DNA from: Owenia fusiformis
Lineage: Eukaryota > Annelida > Polychaeta > Sabellida > Oweniidae
Assembly (NCBI GenBank): GCA_903813345.2
Contig: CAIIXF020000003.1
Span: 24,629,248 to 24,693,247, forward strand
Direction: 5' to 3'
Length of the DNA stretch: 64,000 nt
Shown here: piece after piece, positions 22,245 through 34,549 of the stretch
How the letters are laid out: every line of letters starts with the position of its first letter
Numbering within the stretch: position 1 is the first letter of the stretch
The notes under the pieces: generated by a model
Databases searched by the model: none
Told to the model about the DNA's origin: nothing
Seen by the model: the letters and a program-made list of their open reading frames with translations, nothing else
Made by a program: the position numbers and the translations under genes

Positions 22245-25059
22245 GTACATGCACTGCTTTTATCAGAACAATAATTCAGATGTTTTAAGAGTTGAAATAA
22301 CTGTAATGATGCTATTAGTTATGAAATAAGACAACTGAATTATGAAGTGACTTTCAAGTGGTCACGATGTATATACATAATCAAGTCTTATAATCAGACT
22401 AAAAAATCAAATGATAGATAGACATTTTGTCTGATCTAGAGTATGAAGATAGTTTTATTTCTTGATTTATCCATTAGATTACAGAGGGTAAATTACACAA
22501 TTTCATGAAAGTAGTCCCCAGGGAATCAGTCTTGTAAGGACTCTTGAGGATGTATCAATAGAAAGTGATGCATCACATCACAAATTATAACAGCAAAAAT
22601 TGTACATACAACAAAAATATGACAGCAGCACAAATGACATTCTCATAATTCACTGATATGATTACAACCAAATTTTGATTTCCAAATCACAACAAAACAT
22701 ATTATAACTGACTTATACAAGTCATATAGATATGACTATAAACTAAGAAAAAGTAAATCATGTAACTTATGTAATATACATTAAATAGTCCAAAGGTTTA
22801 GCAGTGACAGAAATTTATAAATATTAGATATTCTGTATATAGATATCCTGTTGCTGAATCCTTCAAACATCGACAAACCTGTAATCACATTGTCTAATGG
22901 AAATAATGTGATTAGTTCAAATACAAACACATTTACCATGTTTTCTATTGTCTTGGAACGATCTGGAGGAACTAATTCTCATTTTACTGACATACTTATC
23001 CTTCAGTTAATTTTACCTTTCATTAGTATTAATGATAAGCTTACTTGAATTCTGTTTTATAGATGCACACTTGCACACCGTTATCCTTAAAATCAGAGAG
23101 TAACTAGCCATCAAAAGTGAAAGTCTCATCCTTTTGAGGAGAAGTAATTAACAAGGTGAAACACATTTATTGTTAATGTATCCTTCATTAGAACTAATGT
23201 AGGAATCGTGTTAGTGGCTCGTGGGAAGGACACTCATGTATTTTCCGATGTCTCTGGGTAGATTTTCCAAGAAATAATTTTTAGTATTTAGAAAGGATAT
23301 TGAGTTAAACACAAATGCTCCATACAGGATGCAAAAGCAAGATTATCAATATGGCAAGTAGAAGTCAGCACCAATCATTACAAAAGTACGTGCCTAAACT
23401 CAGTATTACACATCCTCCAATGCCAAAGTGTCGATATCAACAAACTTATGTTATGAAAGGGGGATAATTTGACACTGTTCATTTGGTTGGGATATGAGGG
23501 ATTGTTTCTTGTAAACCAGTTAGTATTTCACTTTTCTGCTTTCTGTTTGGTTTGTCTCCTTTGGCCATTGTGTTAAAAGTATCTTATACTTTGCCAATAA
23601 ACAAAAGAATCTAGTAAATAGTATCAATTTCTGTTAATGTTTGAATGATGACAATTTTTAATAAAAAACAATGGCCTATATAAGACCATGTACCGCTGAA
23701 TGACTAAGTAAGAAGTATTCATATTACATAAGATAGTAATAAACTGCAAAATTGCTCTTGTACATCTACAATTAAACATTTTATTATTTCAACAGAAACT
23801 AGCCTGTCGAATGCCTGATATATGAGCCCAAATGAGGTTTTAAGAGAACCATTTGTTGAGTATTAATTCAGGACTCAAGAATTTTTTTAGAGTTACCGTG
23901 ACTTTTACTGATAAATTAATGTCATTATGTCATATATTTAGATGTATTTTAGAGCAAATCTTACATTGAAGCTTGATAGATATAAGCTCTTTCTCATCTG
24001 ATACAAATAAGCTCATGTATTGCTTATTTCTTGATTTTAAATACTGTGGGTTACCATCTTTAAAGTATAGACCTGTATATATACTCAAAGGTATCTAAGG
24101 GACAGTTCATCAATTATTATTTCTTCCTTCAGTCATAAAGTACATAGGTCAATATTTGAACTCCACAAACATACAAAATAAAAGCCATTGACAAACCAAT
24201 ACTTAAAGAGTATTATAACTAGTAGAGTTGATTATTAAGAGGAAAAAAGCAACTCAAAGGAAACAAACTCCTAACCCCCATTGATCCAACACACAAAGAC
24301 ACACGTCTTAAATCCATTCTATAACTTGAATTGAAGATTTAATAGCATGCACTTCTTTCTATAAGAAATAAGACATTTAAGAATTATAGTAATGGCGTGT
24401 TGTAACATCTAATTGTACTATATTACGAAATGAAAATATTTAGTATGTGATTTTCCGGATGTGAAATTGTCTAAAGACAAACATATATCACACCTTTATA
24501 GTCAATATTTAAACCCAACCTTGTTCCTGCATTTAATATTTTATTTTTCTTGAGTACATTGAAGTAAATTATACTCAACAAGTCATATTTATTTTTATTT
24601 AATGGAGATTTTTTTGGCATAAAAATCTTTACCTAGAAATTGAACACAGAGTTTTATTCAACTCAAGAAAACTATGGCAAAATGGTTCATGTATAAAGCT
24701 AATGATTATAAGTTTTTCATTAGAATCATCACAATTAAAAACTTTAGTATCAGGTCTATATAGCAATATTGGATTTGTATTCATATGATGTCAATGTGAC
24801 TTGTAGGGTTACTCTGTTCTGATCCATTTCAGTAATGCAATAGAAAATAATTAAAAGAAATCTATTTCCAAACATCTGTATGTTTTTATATCTTGTATAA
24901 GATTTTCTTATGTTTAATATTCATTATCTTTCTGACCTAGCTAGGTCAACAGAAGATGAGTCAACTCACTATAATTCATATCCAAATCCTGAACCACAAC
25001 GCCATCAGGATTCTTTCTGCCTGAATTAAAATCATAATGACTACAGGTCAAAGAATGAA
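22245..25059. other. Anonymous AT-rich DNA
   Basis: Long stretch with no gene, minisatellite or bounded transposon recognised. The open frame at 22851-23048 is not supported by splice sites. Confidence 0.5.
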
Positions 25060-25190
25060 ACAGCCTTTTTTTGGGTTTCGAAGTTGGCCGAGCAGTCTAG
25101 AGCACTGAACAGGCTTGGCTAGGCACTGTGGCCATACTCATGAGGTTTTGAGTTTCAGAGTTGTGAGCCCCTTGTGTTTATTCATTTCAT
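25060..25190 (+). mobile_element. tRNA-derived SINE
   Basis: GAAACAGCCTTTTTTTGGG leads into the A-box region AGTTGGCCGAGCAGTCTAGA (25082-25101). Next come CATACTCATGAGG, a decayed B-box (TTTTGAGTTTCAGAG, 25146-25160) and the tail CCCCTTGTGTTTATTCATTT. Same family as the copies at 16828, 20990, 50381 and 54590. Confidence 0.8.
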
Positions 25191-26180
25191 GTATTCAGAA
25201 AGAAGAATCTTTTGAATCAGCTCATGTTTTTGCTATTCTTTTGAGCTTCTTCAAAACTAAAAAAAGTATATGAAATTAGTCGTAAATAAGCGTTTAAGCT
25301 TTACCAGCTGATAAGTAGGTTTACTACTCCTTCAAAAAATGTTCGGAGACAGGATTTAAACAGAATGGTTCAAACTTGTGTGTAAGCACATGTGCAAAAA
25401 GGAACAATTCCATATACAGCCATTTATTTTTTGATTTATTTCAAAAGCAGATGTTCAATGATTAGAAAGATTTTATAAATTTACTCCTCTGCTATTACTA
25501 CTAATATGATGAATCACAAAACTAACCTAAAATTGTTTTCAAAGACTGAGAAACATATTTGACAATATGGAAGCTCTTTTACTATTTAGAGAATATATCT
25601 TTGGCAAAAAAAGCATTTTAGAATATGCTGAAGGACTGCTGATGTAAAATTCCAGATCCATAATCCATAAAGATTTTTTTTGGAACGTGCAAACTTAAGT
25701 TTGAATTAATCAGGCAAATCTGAGAATGAAGCTGTAAACTCTAGACTCAGTGTCCTTGTCTATTTGTACGGTAGTGGTTAGATGTATGGGATTTACATGA
25801 TACACTGTTTTCTCTGTTATCCTATTGACAACTTGAAACTTCAATTACAATTTATTGCAGCTTAATTTTAGAACTAGGCCCCATATAAGAAAAGTAGCAT
25901 GTAGCTCATTTTAAGAGGACATTGTGACTGTATAAAAGGTGACTTTGCCCCATCTCATTTGAGTAATAAAACCACTTTGGATCAGTTTATGCTAGTGTCC
26001 ACCTATTAACAGGCCTTGAGAGAAATCCCTAAAAGATCTCTTTTAATGTCTTATCTTTTTTGGTGTCTGGCATTTCTGGATTGTTTAATGAGGTTTCTGG
26101 ACTTTATTCTTTTAAGGATTTTATTTTATTTAAGGATTTGATGCAAGGATATGCTTAGGTATATCATTATTAAAGATATT
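25191..26180. other. Anonymous DNA
   Basis: Nothing was recognised. A TATAAAAG string at 25934 has no accompanying promoter or coding signal. Confidence 0.5.
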
Positions 26181-26604
26181 GGACACTCTACAAATATATA
26201 CACAACAAAATTCTAGAATATTCTGTTATCATTGATAATGTAAATCCAAAATTGGTTGTGTGTCAGTCTTTATATAACCTCCTGATTTATCCTGATTTGA
26301 AGTTGGGTATTGGTCTTTTGGCCCACCCTGTATATATGACACTGTATACACAATAAAATTCTAGAATATTCTGTTATCATTGATAATGTAAATCCAAAAT
26401 TGGTTGTGCGTCAGTCTTTATACAACCTCTGGTTGTGTTTGTGAATGCATTTAGCTTTGTGTCTTATAATATGAACTCAACATGGTGGGCCAAAAAAAAC
26501 CAATACCCAACTTTGAATCAGGATAAAAAATAGTTTCGTAATAGAATGTTATTATTTTTACCCTGATTTGAAGTTGGGTATTGGTATTTTTGGCCCACCC
26601 TGTA
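26181..26604. repeat. Local duplication complex around mariner-type ends
   Basis: A block containing AATTCTAGAATATTCTG and ATCATTGATAATGTAAATCC occurs twice, 148 bp apart (26210 and 26358). Each is tied to a mariner-type end: TTGGCCCACCCTGTATATAT occurs at about 26319 and again near 26590. The order suggests a tandem duplication that included half an element, next to one complete MITE. Confidence 0.75.
26481..26602. mobile_element. 122-bp mariner-type MITE (hairpin)
   Basis: Left end CATGGTGGGCCAAAAAAAAC and right end, reverse-complemented, CAGGGTGGGCCAAAAATACC. The pairing continues through CAATACCCAACTTTGAATCA, so almost the whole element folds on itself. TA follows the right end. A half copy (right end only) lies at 26291-26330. 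Confidence 0.8.
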
Positions 26605-27375
26605 TATATGACACTATCGCTGATTTTTTCAGCGTATCACCAGAAAGCACCAAAAATGGATTGAGGTAAAAAAAATGTATTGGATAAAATGATTTCTTAT
26701 AAAGTTTAGTAATCTATAGGCACATAAGATCAGAGTTTTTACAAGAGGTAAGTTATAGATTTGTAAATTGACAATCTCAGTGATGTTTGATTTGATGCTT
26801 CCTGTTTTCCACTTATGTACTTTCTTCATACCAATCAATTTGGTCAAATAAGGCATCACACTTGCAGTAAGGATTCTTCTTTAATGCGTTAATCAAGCAC
26901 ATTCAGCAGTGTTTCACCAATTTAGAATCCATTGATATATAAAGAATTCTATGTATAAGTGAAATATTTCATATGGTAAGTGCACTCTCTTTGCCTTGGA
27001 GCCAAATGAATGCTTCATCCAGATTCGGATTCTTTTACAAATATAAATGAAGATGATGTACTATGAAATGTCATTAACCTTTTGGGCCAAAGCGTCTGTC
27101 AGGTGCAGACTGTTTTTCATTGTGTTCAAGGTATTTAGATTTCATTTATTTGAAGTATATTTATAAATCTGAGTTTTAAATGTAAATCTAAAATTTACTT
27201 TTATTATGGACTATTTTCACACTAATCTGGCCCCATCTAAAGAAGGAAAAAACACAGATATTATAAAGTATATTTTCTTTTCAAGATTATTGTGCTTTCC
27301 ATTTGGCAAATTATGTCAATTTCTGATGCATGTTTCTACACTATCGTGAGTAGGCAGATTGTAAATATTGTAAAT

Positions 27376-27376
<1 letters not shown>
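26605..27376. other. Anonymous DNA
   Basis: No gene or bounded repeat was recognised. It ends in a short TAAATATTG duplication next to a microsatellite. Confidence 0.5.

Positions 27377-27408
<32 letters not shown>
27377..27408. repeat. (TTG)n microsatellite
   Basis: Uninterrupted TTG trinucleotide run of about ten units. It creates poly-Val and poly-Asn open frames on the two strands (27292-27516) that are not genes. Confidence 0.95.
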
Positions 27409-27709
27409 AAATATGATTATTATGTCACAAAGGGTACTGAGATCCCTTGGATGCTCCATGTGCACCCTGTATGATCTCAAAAAGCAAGATTTGTACTTGT
27501 CTGTCAGGATGTTCAACTGTGTGGGCGTTTAATATTAAAAATGTTATTTCTGATACAATTGATTTAGAGTTGTTTTGGAACTTCTGTTTGTTATTAATGT
27601 TAAATGTATATATAGTGTAGGGGTCAAAAGGTTGAGATATACCCCACTGGACATATGTTTTTAGCAAACATTGCTCTTTTTTCTCATACGTCTTTATGAA
27701 ACCCTTTAA

Positions 27710-28197
27710 AGCTGCAGTATATCATAGGTTTCTTGTCCAGACAATCAATGATGTCCCATTATTAATGCTCATATAATATCTCACATACCATGGATATATC
27801 TTGAGAATAACTTATGGTTATATTATTGCTGGAATAATGAAATAATCAACGGAACAACCAACCTCCAGAATTAAACACAATCGATTCCTCGGCTAGAGAA
27901 GTGAGTCCCCGTTGCGCTCACACATACCTTGAACCAGGCAGCTAATCAGGTTCATGATAGACAAATTCAACGACCAATCGGATAACAGGGAGATTATCCT
28001 GATATATTTATACTTCAGATTGAATTAATTTCCAAGAAAATAATTAGATCGGTCAGCACAATCGCAAAATTAACACTGAACACTGGGGATTTGTGACTTG
28101 TTCGTTGGTAAGTAGATGGGTGAATATGTGGTGAAACTCAAGATGCAAAATGGTCCAGAGGGGTCTTGCTTGTGCTATCCTATGGTATAGAGCCTCT
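27710..28197. mobile_element. TTAA-flanked non-autonomous element
   Basis: TTAA lies at 27706-27709 and 28198-28201. The left end AGCTGCAGTATATCATAGG pairs with the reverse complement of the right end, AGAGGCTCTATACCATAGG. At 488 bp it is almost the same length as the TTAA element at 14343-14834 (492 bp). The interior is non-coding and GC-richer than its surroundings (for example 27890-27930). Confidence 0.7.
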
Positions 28198-28201
28198 TTA
28201 A

Positions 28202-30298
28202 ATAACCACAGAGACTCGAGCAAAATTGCCAAAAAGGGATTGACTATGACGTGGGATATTATGCAAAAAACAAATCCCTATATCTGTTTTTGAAAAACTT
28301 GCTAATGAACTCATCAACACTTATCATGTTGTCGAGTTACTTAGTTCAAGTGAGTCATTCACCCCCAGAAATTTCTGATACATTTTCTTAGAAATAAGTT
28401 AGAAGCACTTTCTGACTTTGCAGTACGCAGTTGCTGATGATAGACTTAAATACAGTGCATTTAATAAATGCAATATATGATACATATAATATCTCAATCA
28501 AATCTGTACGTATTGTGATTTGATAACAGATGTATCAGGCCTCGCAGAATAGGATTCTGTAAAGATTGTATTATTTATTTGGTATTAATTGATCTGAGTA
28601 TTGAAATAACATAAGTGGAGATCAAGTCAAAAATTTATTCATGGCAAAGGACATTGTGTATTTTGGTGCAGTGTGGGGGCAAAAGCAGTTCTTAGGATAG
28701 AATCAATTCTTCTATTTCCAAGTTTTATGTTTACTATACCCTTTTAGTTAAGCTTATGTTTTGTTTTTAATAGTGTCCAATTTCAACTTCAGTTTTATTC
28801 TGTTGCTAGGCAATCATTTATTGAACAATAAAATGATATGATAAAATGTGTTGAATACCAAAATCCGCAAGGGGACATCTCCATTTAAACTTCAATTGTG
28901 CAATTTCAAACCATCCATATACACCTTTCATTCATCTGGTCAAGCTGGGAGGACCACACTTTGGAAGTATGGTCTGAATCATGTCTGCTATCATAGTGGG
29001 CTATCTGGTGGAAACAATTGCTGTTACACAACAATGACGTGTTTCACAGTTTTGTAAGTTTTTTCTTGTTCATGTCATCAGGCTGTTTTCACTTGTATAA
29101 TTGGGTGTTCCTTGTACAAATCACTACCACATTTGACTCTAATGTATCAGATGTATCTGATATAGGTATTGCCCACTCATACCAAGCTGTGCTTCCCTAC
29201 CCCTAACTGAGATACAGGAATTTCCCCTGTTAATTGCTCTTAGTGTGGTCACTCATAAAGGAAGAAACCTGGGGATTTAATTATTCTTTTAGAGGATGTA
29301 ATATATTATTTGGTGCACATGTGCCCCCTATGGTTTACACAAACAATTTTTATGGCAAGATCAATTTCTGAAAGCATAGATGTATCAACAGACTCTTGGT
29401 AGATGTAGAGTTTCACTATTTGTCATCAGAAATTAAGTATGATAAAGTATTGCTTGATTTCATCATTTAGGACTGGATCAATAGTTTGTGATTTTTGTTT
29501 ATGACAGTGTGTACATATTAGTTTTGGTACATACTCATCATGTCTTTTCTTCTAGCCAGTGGCTAGAGAGGTTTAAATCTTAAGACTCTTTAGTATTGTG
29601 GCTAAAGTACTTAAAATATTAAGGTTCTTTAGCATTTTCATCACCCAAAATGCTTAAGAGGGGAAAAGTATCGCAACAGATTTATGACAGTCAAATGTTG
29701 GATTTTGACTATTCTCTGAGGATTTAAACAGGTGCATATGTTACGTCAATGCATTACCTCCAGAATAAGCACTTATAGGGGTGATTAAATAATTTTTACA
29801 TTAAAACAGGGAAGATGCAAACAACCCACCCACATGGGATTTTCAATCTTTTTTCAACCCCTGCTTTTTCAATTTTTGTTGCATCAAAATGTTGCATTTT
29901 GACGCACAGTTAACCCCTTCAAATGAATGAGTAATTCCTTTTAGATAAAGTGAAAAACAATATTTTTCATGTTCTTTTCCCATAGGGAAAACTCATGCGA
30001 TCCATTGCTTTCAGCTTAATTTGGTCACCTATTATGGATATCTTTAAAACCCCTGAAGGAATTACTTACCTCAGAAAATAAAAAAAATAGTTACCAAAAA
30101 TAACCAAAATGCAAAAGAACCTTGAAATTTAAGACATTAGAATTTAATGGTCAAACCCATATTTTCACCATGATTTCTTTCCAGACATCTCTCATTTTTT
30201 ACTTGACTGGTCACCACCAAAAAGTAGTGACATATTGTTATGGTCTCTGTTTTTTTGTTTGCGGTTGGTGGTTGGCGTCTGTAGATTGACTTTAATTG
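28202..30298. other. Mostly anonymous DNA
   Basis: No bounded element was recognised. A patch at 28930-29040 is GC-richer and open on the + strand (GTG start, 28848-29057), with stretches such as SGQAGRTTLWKYGLNHVCYH, but no splice framing or family match was found. Confidence 0.45.
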
Positions 30299-30765
30299 TT
30301 TTCAAATCATCTACAAGTTTTTAGAAGTTCAAATCTGATTTTATGTTTAAGATTTGACCTTCAGTGACATGTTCAAGGTCAAAAAAGGTCAAAAAGGTAT
30401 TTTTTCATCTTGCTTCAAATTGACCAAATTCTTTTTTCAAATTCATCTTCAAGTTATCAGAAGTTCAAATCTGACTTTAGATTTGACCTTCAATGACCTT
30501 TTCAAGGATAAAAAGGTCCAAAAGGTCTTTTTTCAACTGCTTCAAATTGACCATTTTTTCCTAAATCATCTACAAGTTCTCAAAAGTTCAAATCTGACTA
30601 TGGATTTGACCTACAATAACATTCTCAAGATCAAAAAAGATTTGACCTTCAATGACCTTTTCAAGGTCACAAAGGTCTGTTTTCATATTGCTCCAAATTG
30701 ACCAATTTATTTTTTCGAAATCATCTACAAGTTCTAACAAATTCAAATCTGACTAAAGATTGAAC
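30299..30765. repeat. About 125-bp tandem repeat
   Basis: GATTTGACCTTCAATGACCT recurs near 30351, 30480, 30603 (variant) and 30639, each with a TTCAAGGTCAAAAAGGTC-type block, a GCTTCAAATTGACCA block and CATCTACAAGTT. The third unit is cut short. The + strand stays open for 115 codons across the array; the protein would be internally repetitive in the same register, so it is treated as an artefact. Confidence 0.85.
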
Positions 30766-31157
30766 TCATAATATTGTGAGCAACTAGGTTAATGCCCTGT
30801 TGAGCACTGCCAGCCCAAGAATCTTAAAAAATGTACCCATAAGATCTAAGGCTCTTCAGACACTTCGTTACTTCTCTGCTTCATCCTGGAATTATCTACT
30901 CATTTCTTCCCTAGTTTTGGTTCCTTATGTTCTTTTTGTTTTTCATGTACTTTGGATGTTTCTTTTTACTTTTTTGTTTCTAATACATATTGTCTTTAAA
31001 TAAATATAGATATATCAATTTAAACAAATTTTGATAAATGAAAGATTCTAGATACTCTAATACGAAATAACCAGTCAAATCCCGAGATGTTAAGTTTGTA
31101 TGTTTACGTTGAAATGCTTTAACTGTTGAATCATTTTGGCTGAATATATTGATAGCT

Positions 31158-33090
31158 ATCCCACCGAACAAAGTTCGATGGGGTTATAGGAAAGCCGTCT
31201 GTCCATCTGTTTGTCAAAGCGCTAGCTCAAATACTGTTTGACGGATTTGATTCAAATTTTATAGGCTTATGCTCATGGAAATAGAACCTCTGCTCGAGAA
31301 GGAAATTCAATAAGCCGCTTAATTCAAAATGGCCACCATTTTTCGTAAAAAATATAATCATTGATAACTCAAATACTAGTTGACGGGTTTGGTTCAAATT
31401 TTATATGCCGATGTCTAGGGACAAAGGAGCTACACTGAAGAAGAGATTTTTAAAATGGCTGCTAAATACCAAAATGGCGGCGATTTTTTCGTAAAAAATG
31501 TAGTCCTTGATATTTTAAATACCAGTGAACAGATTTGGATCAAATTTTATCAGTACTGGCGGTAGCCTCAACATTTTGTGGGTCACATGACCCAGTTCAA
31601 TCAAAAAGTGGGTCAAACTTGGAAAATGTGGGTCAAATTGAATTATGATAATAAAGCGTCATTTTCGGATAATCTAAAGTACAAAAATAAATGTGCTGCA
31701 ATGAGACTTCATGTCTTAGAGACTGACAATCAGCTTAGGCCAAAAGGTTGGGTGAAACATAAACCAAATCAATGGATAATGACCAAATAGCAGTGCGGCG
31801 CAAACTAGGGGGTTCTGGGGGCCCACCCCCCCCCCCCCCCGAAAATTTTGAAATTTAGACCCTCTCTTTATATAAACAATAAGAAAAATAAGAAAAATTG
31901 TGTTGTTTGAAAACTTTATTTTTATTTTTTCAGATAAATTATGCAGATTTTTGAACTTTTTTTGAAAACATTTAACCATAAGATAAAATCAGTATTTACC
32001 TGTCACTAATATCAAACTGTATATAAGCAATTGATCTCAATGAAGCAGATCAATACATAATTGATTGTAATTAATTTTTTTCTTAATTACTTTGTTTTTC
32101 AATGTTGCCCCTTGTTCCTCTTCACTCTGGTGTAAATTAATAAACTCAATATTCCTTTCTGACACATTATCAACCTCAATAAATATAAGGATCAACACTC
32201 TGACTTGTAATATTTTATTTGTTTTCAAATGTTGCCCTTTGTGCTTCCTTATGATGTAAGATAATGCCAAGAAGACCAATTGTGTTAATTAAAGAGTTTG
32301 TTTTCAAGTTTATGTTTAATTGTTAATAATAGTATCCATTGAAAGTTGGCAGGACAGTGATAAAGGTTTTTTGCTACTGACCCATTAATCTCAAAGCAAT
32401 GACGTTTTGGTTTTAGAGGTCAATCAAAATGGTGGCCGGATTACAGTAAGATAATTATCTCAGTGTTTCTCTAAAACACTGCTGATTATCTGCCTATTAT
32501 ACTTAGATTTTGTCTTCACAAGGTAGGCCAATTTATATTCTTTCATTGATATGTTTTAATTAATTGAAAGCCGGAGATTTTCGTCTGAAAGCCGGAGATT
32601 GAATCTGATCGGTAAGATATCGGTCAAAACCCTGTTTTTTCTTGTGCTAGGGCCTATTCTTCCCGGGAAATAGTGTTAGTCTACCTGGGGATCAAAGTGC
32701 GTCAATGAAACGCAATTAGTTGTCAATTCTGCGTCAGACTTGATCAAATGTGCGTAAAAACGGTAAAAAACGGCGTTAACGCCAGCTCTGTTTATATGAT
32801 GATGCCTAGAGACATGGTACCTCTGTTTGATAAAGAATTTTCAAGATGGTAGCTGAATTTTAAAATGGCCACCATTTTTGGTAAAAAATTTATATGCTGA
32901 TGCCTAGGGACACAGAAACTCTGTTCGAGAAAGATTTTCAAAATGGCGACTGAATTTCAAAATGGCTGCCTTTTCATAAAAAAGGAATGTAACATTTGAT
33001 TTACCGATATGGTTTACATTTCATATTTTGCTCAAGAAGGAATTTTCAAGATGGCCATTAATAATCAAAATATGTTTTGTTTGGTGGGAT
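31158..33090. mobile_element. TCCCACC-ended dispersed repeat, interrupted
   Basis: Left end ATCCCACCGAACAAAG and right end, reverse-complemented, ATCCCACCAAACAAAAC form terminal inverted repeats. Inside is a CCGTCTGTCCATCTG block. After it come several imperfect units of about 120-130 bp, each with a CAAATACTAGTTGACGGGTT-like block, TTCAAATTTTATA, a CTAGGGACA...CTCTG..CGAGAA block, and AAAATGGC runs ending in TTTTTCGTAAAAAA. Parts of the same repeat lie at 7535-7595, 19195-19315, 47520-47605 and 48845-49945. A 1240-bp transposon (31551-32790) sits inside. The core is about 690 bp and non-coding. Confidence 0.75.
31551..32790. mobile_element. CAG..CTGGCG-ended DNA transposon, nested
   Basis: Left end CAGTACTGGCGGTAGCC and right end, reverse-complemented, CAGAGCTGGCGTTAACGCC. 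Direct repeats TTTAT flank it (31546-31550 and 32791-32795). The host repeat reads on smoothly across the junction (CAAATTTTAT then ATG), which confirms the ends. The interior has three spaced GTGGGTCA copies near the left end, a 15-C tract at 31826-31840, and a doubled GAAAGCCGGAGATT near 32570-32602. CAG-starting ends recall hAT elements, but their usual 8-bp duplication is not seen. Confidence 0.75.
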
Positions 33091-33576
33091 TTACTATTCC
33101 GTGGAGTTGCTGTTTTTCTCGTTTTACTTTTGTTCTTTAATTGTAATCAAATAACTTTAGATTCAATGATAACTTTTGAAATGCTTCTAAAATAAATCAT
33201 CTATTTGGAGTTACTTTTATCCATAGACAATTAGATTTATCAATCTACTCTGTCACAAAATGAAATTATAGAACAATACAAAAAAAGTTTTCTCGGTTAA
33301 CTGACCTAGTTACCTCTTGGGTTTCATGAAGTCCATTGACCTGAATCGATAAGTCTCAAAATATTTTGCTAATGGGTTCTCATCTTACTTATCTTAATTT
33401 AGTTACATATTGTATTTGGGAAATAATTGAAAGTTTAGGACAACATAAATAATCAAGTGATATTGACTTTGTTTTCCCAGTGTTACCCATATTTTCGGAT
33501 CCTATGTTGATTTTAAAACAAACAAATTAACTTACTAGAGCAGTATAAAAGTACTCGTAATTAAATGAAATGAATA
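33091..33576. other. Anonymous spacer
   Basis: Flank of the preceding repeat; the first 40 bases still match the flank-like end at 49905-49945. No gene was recognised. Confidence 0.5.
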
Positions 33577-33578
33577 TA

Positions 33579-34332
33579 CAGTAAAACCTGAGTTGGTGAA
33601 GACATCTCTCGAGTGAACACCTATCAACAGTGAACGTTTTTGTTTTTCGGCAAAACCCTTTTCTCCCATTGACTCCCATGTGAAAGTACAATCATGTAGT
33701 GAACACCTACTTACTGAGAACAGGACACTAAATCCTGGCAAAATCAGTTGAATTATCCTGTCTTCAGTGAACATTGAATCAGATATAAGATTCCTTGCAG
33801 ATTTTCTGCATCTGCCTTATTAGAGTTAAGCAGTTTATGTTTATATTACCTGCCCAAAAAAATAATCAAAAGGTCAATTAAAGATCTTGATCTCATCTTT
33901 TGTTGAAGCAGATGTGACTTATAATAATTATTATTAATAAGCTTTGTTTTTGAAAGACAGGATATTCGTCTTACATCAATTGTTTTGGAGATAATCTGAT
34001 TAACTATTATTACCTTGATCTGCTATGTCTCAATTTAATCTTTTTCTCATCCCCATCAACTTAAAAAACTGATTCGATTAAAATTAAAATGATCACCCTT
34101 AATTGACCCTATCGTGTCCTTTAAGTAATTCAATAAAGTCCTTTAACTGCCTCAAATGTGTCAAGGATTCCACTATTTAAAGGATTATCTCAAATGAGAT
34201 TGTTATAACAAAACAAAGAATTATAAAGAGATTTAAAATTTGACAATAAAAGCATGAACCATTCAGATGACAGTCAGTCTAAAGTAAGTCAGTTCTTGGC
34301 GAAAAAATGTTCACTATACACAGGTTTTACTA
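33579..34332. mobile_element. Pogo/Tigger-like non-autonomous element
   Basis: Left end TA-CAGTAAAACCTGAGTTG and right end, reverse-complemented, TATAGTAAAACCTGTGTATA, both leading into GTGAA-type motifs. Iterated GTGAACACCTA/AGTGAACGTT strings lie in the first 200 bp. A block TTCTCCCATTGACTCCCATG is shared with the element at 39354-40022. CAGTAAAACC ends with TA targets are typical of pogo-type elements. The middle 500 bp is AT-rich and featureless, so the extent is less sure than the ends. Confidence 0.55.
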
Positions 34333-34549
34333 TACTGAAAAATAATGCTATCAACTGCTACATAAACAATTTTTACATTTCCTCGGTGTTACAGGTAGTT
34401 TCTGGATTATCAAGTATTTTTGACACTTTTAGCACTTTTGTAATCTAAAAATTTTTCATATTCATCACTTTTAAACATACATTTTTCTACATTTTTATAT
34501 ATATTTTTTGGAACAATTGACCTTATTTTGATGAGTACTTGTTCATCAG

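Noticed and set aside
27292-27516. Poly-Val and poly-Asn open frames
   Set aside because: Produced by the TTG microsatellite.
28848-29057. 70-codon + strand frame with glycine-rich, cysteine-containing composition
   Set aside because: Starts with GTG, has no splice context and no recognisable family. Left as anonymous DNA although composition is slightly unusual.
30354-30701. 115-codon open frame, the longest in the window
   Set aside because: Lies entirely within the 125-bp tandem repeat and translates to internally repeated LTFNDLFK-like segments.
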